Source: Clostridia bacterium
GTDB taxonomy: Bacteria > Bacillota > Clostridia > Oscillospirales > Acutalibacteraceae
Assembly: GCA_017439545.1 (NCBI GenBank)
Contig: JAFSIW010000072.1
Span: 1 to 61,012, forward strand
DNA length: 61,012 nucleotides
Reading direction: 5' to 3'
The position numbers and the translations under genes are program-made. Below are positions 46,842 to 54,900 of the stretch, in pieces (position 1 is the first letter of the stretch; each line of letters begins with the position of its first letter). Below the pieces are notes generated by a model. That model saw only the letters and a program-made list of their open reading frames with translations, had not been told where the DNA came from and did not search any database.

Positions 46842-49800
46842 TTATTGTTCCACAGGGAATTTGTCGATTTTGCCGACCACCTTTTTCAGGATGTTGAGGG
46901 CATCGGTGGCATCGGCTTTGCTGTTGCCGTCGGTGTCGGCTTTCACAAGTTGTTCATCGGTCAAGGTGACTTTACCAACCACGCTTTTGAGCACTTCCAG
47001 CGCGTCCACGGCTTCTACCTTTCCGTTGCCGTCCACGTCACCGTAGGTGACGTCAAGAATCGGTTCATCTCCCACCAAATCCAGTTCAACCGTAAACTGA
47101 TTGGTGGTAGAATACCATTTTTGCTGAATGGTAGAATACCAACGTACTTGTACGGTTTTTCCATCTTGTGAAAAGTGCAACATAGCCACCATACCAAGCA
47201 TACCCTGACCGCTGTGATTGGTATCAATCTCTTGGGGATTGATCAGCATGGTGGTTACGGTATTGCCGTGCACACCCTTGGTTTGGTTCACCACAATTTG
47301 GCTGGAAGACACGTGACCGGCCAATACCATCGTAATATTGGGATACCGCGAAATCAACTTATCCCACATATCGTCGCCATCGTTATATCCTCGGGTACCA
47401 TTGGCATAATCGCCCTTCATCGTGGGGCCGTTATCCTCCGCATCATGGGTGGTACCGTCTGTATCCAAATAGCTGTGGGTATTGATGATTACATTGTGCT
47501 CAGGATGTGCTTTAATCACGTTGCCAGCCCACGCAAGAACGGCGTCCGAAGGGCCGTAATCCAGATTAACAAGCAAATATTTGATTTGACCTATTTCCAG
47601 AGTTTGCCAGGTATTCAGCATGGTGCCGTCATAACTGCCGAAGGTTGTGTGGGAAAAATCCGAAGCAGGAAAATATTTATTGTATTGCTGGATGGTATCG
47701 TGATTACCACGCACAATGGAATAAGGGATTATTCCGTCTAACCGATGGTATTGCTCTTGATTTGCCAACCATTCCCGATCGCTGTCAAGGTCGGTGATAT
47801 CGCCCAGACCGATCACATATTGCAGGTTAGTGGATTCTTTCTTTTCCAGCAAATAATCAAATATGCGAGGCAGGTTTTCGGGGTAGCGGTTGGAAACCGA
47901 CTGGGTGTCGCCGATGACGGCAATCGTATAGGCATAGTCGTCGGTTTGCGGTTCTTGGGATACCAACCCGAAGGAAGTTTTCAGAGGAATCATATCGTTG
48001 TGATTGTCACTCGTATCTTGCACCACAGCGGCATTTTGCTCTGCCGAAGACAAATCATAAGCAAACAACAAACGATCGGATCCCGGGGCATCAACATCCC
48101 CTTTGATTTCCTCGGGGGTACGCACGTCGCTGTAAGCAGCCACATTCAGCAGTTGACCTTTAAAATGAGAAGCATTGCCCCCTCGCAAGTCACCGCCGAT
48201 AAACAGCGGGCTGTGAATACTGCCGGTATATTTAATGCGGGAGGAAATGGTTTGTGCCAATTCCCCATTGATGTAGCAAGACGCCGTTTTCGTGGCAGGA
48301 TCAATGGTCACCGCAATATGCATCAGTCCGCCGGTGCGCACGTCGGTTTGTGTAAACAAGAAGTGTTGTTGCGCTATGCCGGAAATATACATCCGCACCT
48401 GACCGTTGGTATAAATTTCAAAGGAATACACCTGCAGGTTACCGGGAGAGTTGCCAAAAATCACACCGCCTTGGGCATCATCGGCAAAATCCTTTGGCAA
48501 GCAAATGGTGGCTTCTACCGTCAACGGAAGTTTGTCGATGGTATCTTCCGTTTGATAGGTGTTGGTGGTATCAAAGCGCCACAAAGAATTCATATCCACG
48601 TCGGGTTTGTCCAACGGTTCATAGGTAGGCTTTTCAAGTTCGGTGCCGCCGGAAGAACCGCCACCGTCGGACGTGCCGCCGGAGGGATCTTCCACAGGCG
48701 GCGTGGGCAACGCATTCCACTTGTGGGCATTGGTTACCAGCGCCTTTTGCGCATCGGTAAGAGCGGTATATGCTTGCCACGTATCATACAACTCCTGAGG
48801 AGAGGAAGCGGCGGTCAGCGCGCTCAAAGGCGCAATAACGTCCTTGGCGGCAAGGGTATCGGCATACGCCGCACTCGATAAATAGGCTTGGTTCACAAAC
48901 CGCACGTCATCCAACATAAACACCGTATCTACATCAAAGGTGGCTGATGAAAAGTAGAAACGGAAATTATGTAAAACGGTACTAACGGCAGAGGAGTTGT
49001 TGATCGGCAACACAATGTGATTCCATCCGCTTTTAATATGTTCAAACTGTGAACGAAGAGTAGTGTTATCGATATATCCGCATTGGTTGTTATCCCAGTT
49101 GGCGGCATTGGAGTTCAGATTGATGGTGCCGCTACCGAAATAAATGTCCCACTTCGCAACGTCACTGATGTAAAAATCAAAGATCATATGCGTAGCACCG
49201 TCAATATCCGTACCCGCCGAGGTGGCATAGTTTTTACAACGAACATACCAGAAAAGTCCTGTACGCTCGAACTTCCACTCATACCGCACGGCAGCAGAGC
49301 CTTCGGTATACGGTGCCGACAGGGTACGGCTGGGGGTTCCTTCGTTATCAAGCCCTTCCGTAAAATCCATGGAATGGAACTGAACGTTCACCGGCTCCAA
49401 ACCCACGCCGCCGTAATTGGGCACCAGTGCTTTTTGGGAATCGGTCAACCCCTCGTAAATGGCATAGGCTGCATCAAGTTCATCTTGGGAAGAGTGGACG
49501 GTCAGCTTACTAAATGCAATGGTGGCTTGTTTGGCGGCAACCATATCGGTATAGTCAGCACTATCAAGATAGGCTTGATTGACAAACCGCACATCGTCCA
49601 TAATGGCGTAAAATCCGGTTTGGCAAGTAGCCCCGGAAAAATAAAAACGGAAATTATTTAAAGCCGTAGAAGTAGCCGCAGAAGTGTCAATGGGCAAAAT
49701 CATATGATTCCAACCGGTTTTTACGGTAGCAAAAGCGCTTTTCATGGTATCTACCGTTACTTGACCGCAGGCGTTGTTGTCCCATCCGTCTCCGTTGTTG

Positions 49801-50885
49801 TTCAAGTTGATGCGAGTGCCGCCGGAGCCGCCGGGGAACAGTTCCCACTTGGCGGTATCACTGATGTAAAAATCAAATATCATATGGGTAGCACCGGTAA
49901 TATCCACCGAAGTTGTTTCGTAATTGTCGCAACGAACATACCAAAACAACCCGCCAGTACGGGCATCTGTCCATTCAAATTTGACCGCACCGGTTCCTTC
50001 CGTATAAGGGCTTACCACAGAGCGGCTTACCGTGCCTTCGTTAGAAAGCCCCAAAGCGTTGTCCATAGCACGAAAGGGAATGTTCACTATTTCGCTTGTT
50101 ATTTTTTTCGCATTAAATACAAAAGTTTTTTGGGAATCGGTCAAGGCATCATAAGCTGAACGGACGGCGGCAATCTCTTCTTTGGTAGAAGTATTCGTCA
50201 AAGCACTGATTTGAGCAATCACGTCTTTGGCGGCCACCGTATCAGTGTAGTCAGCACTATCAAGATAGGCTTGATTGACAAACCGCACATCGTCCATAAT
50301 GGCGTAAAATCCGGCCTGGCAAGTAGCCCCGGAAAAATAAAAACGGAAATTATTTAAAGCCGTAGAAGTGGCCGCAGAAGTTTCGATGGGCAAAATCATA
50401 TGATTCCAACCGGTTTTTACGGTAGCAAATGCGCTTTTCATGGTATCTTCCGTCACTTGACCGCAGGCGTTGTTGTCCCATCCGTCTCCGTTGTTGTTCA
50501 AGTTGATGCGAGTGCCGCCGGAGCCGCCGGGGAACAGTTCCCACTTGGCGGTATCACTGATATAAAAATCAAAGGTCATGTGGGTGGCACCGGTAATATC
50601 CACCCCCGGGGAGTTGGCGTAGTCATCGCAACGAATATACCAAAACAGTCCCCCGGTACGGGCGGCGGTCCATTCAAATTTAACGGCACCCGCCCCTTCC
50701 ATATAAGTAGAAGAAACCGAACGGGAAACCGTGCCTTCGTTGCTCAGGTCGACAGTAGTGTCCATGCTTTTGAACTGAACATTTACTGCGGTAGTTTCAG
50801 CGGTCGAAGCCACCGCAAACAAATGAACCAACATAAGCAATGACAACAATAGCGCCATATACTTTTTCAGATTATTTTTCTTCAT
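46842..50885 (-). CDS. Giant secreted dockerin-bearing metallophosphoesterase (three beta modules, LamG)
   Basis: A 1,347-residue paralogue of the 39542-44755 product. Order (rough): signal peptide 1-31; three beta modules of about 200 residues (V(N)VxFxxMD to DVRFVNQAYLDS), each followed by a short helical repeat; a Gly/Ser linker (GGTSDGGGSSGG); LamG-like domain near 800-960; calcineurin-like phosphoesterase near 985-1265 (VIGDTQS, GLGDITD, RGNHDT, NTHSYL, AGHVSSS); C-terminal type I dockerin with two intact Ca loops (DVDGNGKVEAVD, DTDGNSKADATD). ATG at 50885 follows AGGAGG; the longer frame adds nine residues. The dockerin predicts docking on a scaffoldin encoded elsewhere. It is divergent from AraC-2. 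Confidence 0.87.
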   Translation of the reverse strand: MKKNNLKKYMALLLSLLMLVHLFAVASTAETTAVNVQFKSMDTTVDLSNEGTVSRSVSSTYMEGAGAVKFEWTAARTGGLFWYIRCDDYANSPGVDITGATHMTFDFYISDTAKWELFPGGSGGTRINLNNNGDGWDNNACGQVTEDTMKSAFATVKTGWNHMILPIETSAATSTALNNFRFYFSGATCQAGFYAIMDDVRFVNQAYLDSADYTDTVAAKDVIAQISALTNTSTKEEIAAVRSAYDALTDSQKTFVFNAKKITSEIVNIPFRAMDNALGLSNEGTVSRSVVSPYTEGTGAVKFEWTDARTGGLFWYVRCDNYETTSVDITGATHMIFDFYISDTAKWELFPGGSGGTRINLNNNGDGWDNNACGQVTVDTMKSAFATVKTGWNHMILPIDTSAATSTALNNFRFYFSGATCQTGFYAIMDDVRFVNQAYLDSADYTDMVAAKQATIAFSKLTVHSSQDELDAAYAIYEGLTDSQKALVPNYGGVGLEPVNVQFHSMDFTEGLDNEGTPSRTLSAPYTEGSAAVRYEWKFERTGLFWYVRCKNYATSAGTDIDGATHMIFDFYISDVAKWDIYFGSGTINLNSNAANWDNNQCGYIDNTTLRSQFEHIKSGWNHIVLPINNSSAVSTVLHNFRFYFSSATFDVDTVFMLDDVRFVNQAYLSSAAYADTLAAKDVIAPLSALTAASSPQELYDTWQAYTALTDAQKALVTNAHKWNALPTPPVEDPSGGTSDGGGSSGGTELEKPTYEPLDKPDVDMNSLWRFDTTNTYQTEDTIDKLPLTVEATICLPKDFADDAQGGVIFGNSPGNLQVYSFEIYTNGQVRMYISGIAQQHFLFTQTDVRTGGLMHIAVTIDPATKTASCYINGELAQTISSRIKYTGSIHSPLFIGGDLRGGNASHFKGQLLNVAAYSDVRTPEEIKGDVDAPGSDRLLFAYDLSSAEQNAAVVQDTSDNHNDMIPLKTSFGLVSQEPQTDDYAYTIAVIGDTQSVSNRYPENLPRIFDYLLEKKESTNLQYVIGLGDITDLDSDREWLANQEQYHRLDGIIPYSIVRGNHDTIQQYNKYFPASDFSHTTFGSYDGTMLNTWQTLEIGQIKYLLVNLDYGPSDAVLAWAGNVIKAHPEHNVIINTHSYLDTDGTTHDAEDNGPTMKGDYANGTRGYNDGDDMWDKLISRYPNITMVLAGHVSSSQIVVNQTKGVHGNTVTTMLINPQEIDTNHSGQGMLGMVAMLHFSQDGKTVQVRWYSTIQQKWYSTTNQFTVELDLVGDEPILDVTYGDVDGNGKVEAVDALEVLKSVVGKVTLTDEQLVKADTDGNSKADATDALNILKKVVGKIDKFPVEQ
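46857..47050 (-). repeat. Dockerin-coding DNA block, copy A
   Basis: About 194 bases encoding the C-terminal dockerin are nearly identical to 51955-52148 in the GH116 gene, 5,098 bases away in the same orientation. Differences are few and mostly third-base changes, implying recent duplication or gene conversion of the dockerin segment. Confidence 0.8.
49554..49907 (-). repeat. In-frame tandem repeat, copy A (beta module)
   Basis: This stretch matches 50250-50603 with about a dozen differences over 354 bases, at a constant offset of 696 bases (232 codons). It encodes the core of the second beta module; the third module (towards 48,900) is clearly more diverged. Confidence 0.85.
50250..50603 (-). 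repeat. In-frame tandem repeat, copy B (beta module)
   Basis: Partner of 49554-49907, 696 bases away. It encodes the core of the first beta module after the signal peptide. Confidence 0.85.
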
Positions 50886-50905
50886 GAGTGCTCCTCCTTT
50901 TTCTG

Positions 50906-50934
50906 TTGACAAACCAGATTAATTTCATTATAAT
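50906..50934 (+). promoter_or_regulatory. Promoter of AraC-2, overlapping the divergent giant-gene promoter
   Basis: Perfect TTGACA (50906-50911) and TATAAT (50929-50934) with 17-base spacing. A minus-strand TATAAT at 50927-50932, lacking a good -35, overlaps it and faces the giant gene. Confidence 0.75.
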
Positions 50935-50995
50935 TGGCATATGATTTTTTTGCATTCTATTTTTACTGTCAAATAAATTCAAAGGTTTGGTGCAT

Positions 50996-51910
50996 ATGAA
51001 ACAACACGCTGTCGCCTCAGTCGAAACCTATCACGTTCGAAAAGGTCACCCATTTTTGCCTGATTCCACCAACTATACGTTTGATGAAATGGCGGTGGAT
51101 GGTTTAGCCTGCTTTTGCCTGCGGTATCTGAATATGGGCAAGTTTCCTGTGGGGAATCATTATCATCCTGGACGCTTTGAATTTCAGTATGTAAAAAGCG
51201 GGGTGGTAACCTTTGCCGTAGGAGAAGAAACCTACGAAGTCAGCGGCGGCCATGTGTTCGTCACCTTCCCCGATGAGGTTCATTCGATTCCGGGGGGCTC
51301 CTCTTCCGGCCATACTATTCTATACTTTCAACTGGAAGATAAGGACACCTTTTTGCAAATGGATGCTATGAACACTGGGTTGTTGTCGGAACAATTGCAC
51401 CAATTACAAAAGCGGGTAATTCCCGTGAATCAATTTATGGATTATTGTTTAACCAATGCATTTAATTTAGCATTTTTCCCCAATGAATTTCAACGGCAAT
51501 GTGTTGCCAATCAGGTGTGTTCCTTCCTGCATCAGTTAATCGAGATGGAAAAAACCGCTGTATCTTCGCGAAACACCAACGAAATCGACCGCGTTTTACA
51601 GTATATGAAAAACCATGTTTATGAGAAAATAGACTTGTCTTTTTTTGCATCCTATTGCGGATATACCTATGCGTACTTTAATACCAAATTCAAAAAAGTA
51701 GTGGGAGTAACCCCTGCCGACTATTTTTTGGGACTTCGGGTTGACGAAGCTAAAAAAATGCTTTTAGAGGGGCGTTCCATCACCGAAACCGCTATGGCAT
51801 TGGATTTTTCTTCCTCCAATTATTTTGCCACCGTTTTTCGACGGGTAACCGGCAAATCCCCCACGCAATGGATAAAAGATAATCAAAAGAAAGGTGTATC
51901 ACAAACGTGA
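50996..51910 (+). CDS. AraC-family transcriptional regulator 2
   Basis: A 304-residue AraC regulator. An N-terminal cupin domain (NHYHPGRFEFQYVKSG, then GGHVFVTFPDEVHS) and a C-terminal double HTH (KIDLSFFASYCGYTYAYFNTKFKK; SITETAMALDFSSSNYFATVF) are clear. ATG at 50996 is preferred over TTG at 50987, with AAAGG ten bases upstream. It is divergent from the 1,347-residue dockerin protein and is most similar to AraC-1. Confidence 0.93.
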   Translation: MKQHAVASVETYHVRKGHPFLPDSTNYTFDEMAVDGLACFCLRYLNMGKFPVGNHYHPGRFEFQYVKSGVVTFAVGEETYEVSGGHVFVTFPDEVHSIPGGSSSGHTILYFQLEDKDTFLQMDAMNTGLLSEQLHQLQKRVIPVNQFMDYCLTNAFNLAFFPNEFQRQCVANQVCSFLHQLIEMEKTAVSSRNTNEIDRVLQYMKNHVYEKIDLSFFASYCGYTYAYFNTKFKKVVGVTPADYFLGLRVDEAKKMLLEGRSITETAMALDFSSSNYFATVFRRVTGKSPTQWIKDNQKKGVSQT

Positions 51911-51926
51911 TACACCTTTCTTTTTT
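51888..51926. terminator. Terminator between AraC-2 and the GH116 gene
   Basis: A perfect 15-base stem (51888-51902 with 51907-51921) around AAAC, followed by TTTTT on the plus strand. The AraC stop lies in the right arm. It can also serve the convergent GH116 gene, although the minus-strand T-run is short. Confidence 0.88.
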
Positions 51927-51939
51927 AGGAATCATGTTG

Positions 51940-54900
51940 TTATTCTTCCACCGGGAACTTATCGATCTTGCCGACCACCTTTTTCAGGATGTTGAGGGCA
52001 TCGGTGGCTTCGATCTTGCTGTTGCCGTCGGTGTCGGCTTTCACAAGTTGTTCATCGGTCAAGGTGACTTTACCGACCACGCTCTTGAGTACTTCTAAAG
52101 CATCGGTGGCTTCTACCTTGCCGTTGCCGTCCACGTCACCGTAGGTAACGGTTACGGGAGGATCCACAGGTTTTTCCAGCTGGGCAATCTTGGCTTCGGC
52201 ATCCACCAGTTTTTGCAGGTTGGTGACCAAGTCTTTTTGGGTGTCGGTCAGCCCATCATAGGCGGTGCGAGCGGCTACCACGGCGGGCTTGTCGTCCAAG
52301 GATTGCACGTTCAGTTCATCGATCTGATCCTGCACCGCTTTGGCGGCGGCTTTGTCGATGGCTTCCTGATCGGCTTGTGCTTTCAGTTCGTCGATCTTAG
52401 CTTCGGCATCGGTCAGTTTTTGCAGATTGGTGACCAGATCCTTTTGAGCATCGGTCAGCCCATCATAGGCTCTTCTGGCGGCGGCCACGGCAGAGGCATC
52501 CTCCAAAGATTGCACGTTGAGGGCATCGATCTTCGCTATGACTTCATCGGCAATTTCTTGATCGGTGGGTTCCTCCTCCGTGGTGATCAGTTGGAAGCCA
52601 AAGGTCAGATTCTTATCCCCTGCGGAATACACTACAGGTTGACCGTCTGCCATTTTCCACACGTAACCCACATACTCTGCCTTATTGGCTCCCAAGTTGG
52701 CACCGTGAGCAATGCACACGTTGCCGGCTTCTCTGGCGGTCAGATAATACACCAGATAATACAGTTTTTGCGGCTCGACCGTTACCTTTTCAGTAAACCG
52801 CACGTCGTAAAACGCTACGCCGTTGCCCTTGCTTTCAATCATTTGCTCGGTGGTGGCCAGCGCTTGCCCGTTGGGCTCATTGCGCAGTTCCATATGCACG
52901 GTGGCCTTACCTGCGGTGAGATTCAGTGCCAACGCCGCACCGTACAAATCTGCCTTGGTCGGCACGACTTCTTGGGCGATATAGCGGTAATCGGTCCAAT
53001 GAGCATCCTGTTCAGTTGCTCCTGCTAATCCCAAATGATAGATGGGGGTTGCCACGTCGGTAAACTTGTCAAAGGGGGTAAGGATTCGTTCCTTTTCAAA
53101 GGTGAAGGTGGTGTAATTAAACAAGAAATCGCTGTTGGGGTGGAACACCAGACAAATATCTTGCACGCCCGAAAGGGGTTGGCTTAATTTTACGATTTGT
53201 TCCTCATACTTAGCCCAATCTCCGGTGGGGGTAAAGTCCAGCACACCAATCACCGTACCGGTGGGAGAGTTCAAACGCAGTTCCATGGTGCCGCCTTGTG
53301 AGTGCTCGTTATTAATAGCGCCTGCCATAATTTTGAAGGTGTAATTTTGAGGGGTTTCTCCAAAATCCAGATTGGTATACAAAGCGTAGGCATTCGGTCG
53401 GGTCCAAGCCATGTGGTCCCCTTCAATTTCAGCGGTGGCGTCGGTAAAGCTTTTGCCGTCAATGATAGAGGTAGCCAAAGCCATAGCGCCGCCGTCCCCC
53501 GCTCGGGCAAAGGTAAACTGGTCATAGTTCATTAAAAAGCCGTTGCTTACCTTGGGTTGGAACACAAGACAGATATCTACGGTTCCTTTTAAGCCCGATG
53601 GGATATGCATAAGCGTGGAACTCCAAACGTAAGTACCCCAACCGGTATCGGAGGTGGGTTCAAATTCCAAAGTACCCAACAATTCGCCATCTTTATTATT
53701 CCGACGGATTTGCAAGGTGCCCCCTTGAGACAGTTCGTTGCGAATGGCGGCGGCGTGGATCTTAAAGATATAGTGGTTGCCGCCGTCACCGAAGTCAATG
53801 CCGGAATACACCGCATAGGTACCGGGGTTGGTGTAGGCCACGTGCTCGTTTTCTATTTGCACCGTTCCGTCGGTAAATTCCACGCCACGAATCATGTCGT
53901 TGTGTTGGATCACCGGATACATCCGTTCTTTAATGACCAATCCCATTTGTTGGGTAGTGGACCACCAAAGGAAGCGGAGCACGTCGTCGGTGGCATCGGA
54001 CACGTCCCCTTTATAGGTGATCTTCACCGAATAGAAGGTGCCCCCTTCCAGCCCCATGGTAATGACACGCAGAGCGCACCCTGGGGTGGGAGTGAACTGT
54101 TGAGATTCCACCGCCGAAATGTCGGTGCCGTAGTCGGTTACCACTTTGCCGTCGATTTCAATGATCAGATCGTCGGGATTGCCCGTATATTCGAACAGCA
54201 ACTGATATTTTTGGCTGTATTTGGGCAAAATGCGTCCTTTCAGATCCAAAGTGTAAGCGCCGGTTACGTTGTCGGCAGGCAAATTGTCTTTGTTAAAGCG
54301 GAAGTTAACGCTTTCGGTTTTGGGCAGGGACATGGTTTGACCGTCCACAGTCAGACGGGTGGTAAGCCCCGTACCGTTGGCCACCACTTCCTTTTGGGGA
54401 GGTTCGTATTCTGCTACGGGTTGCAACAGTTTTTCTTTGGTCACCCCTTGGAATTTGCCCACGTTTGCCGACAGATCCAGCACCGCGCCTTCGGTCACCG
54501 TAAAGGTGCTGCCAAGGGTAACGGTTTGAGCATCGGTGGTTTGTACGCCGGCAGGAGAAGCAATCACCTTGTTGATGGTGATGGGTTGTTCTCCGTTTTC
54601 GTAGAAGGTCTTGATGATCTTATACGTGAACGAACCGCTGGTTTGGTTATAGTTGACGGTTGCCCAATATTTGGGATAATACAGGGTAACGGTCAGATTA
54701 TCACTAACGCCAACCCCCTCATTAGCAACGCAGGAGGGTCCCAAGGTCAGGGTATGATTGGGAGCATCCACGCTGGCGCCTGCCAGCACGTCACCGATCA
54801 TCCAACTGACCGGTGCGGTCATATAGGTGATGTAGTTGCGAGTCCACAGACTGCGAGTCCAGGTGTAACCCAACCGCAGGTCTACCAGAGAGGTATGTTC

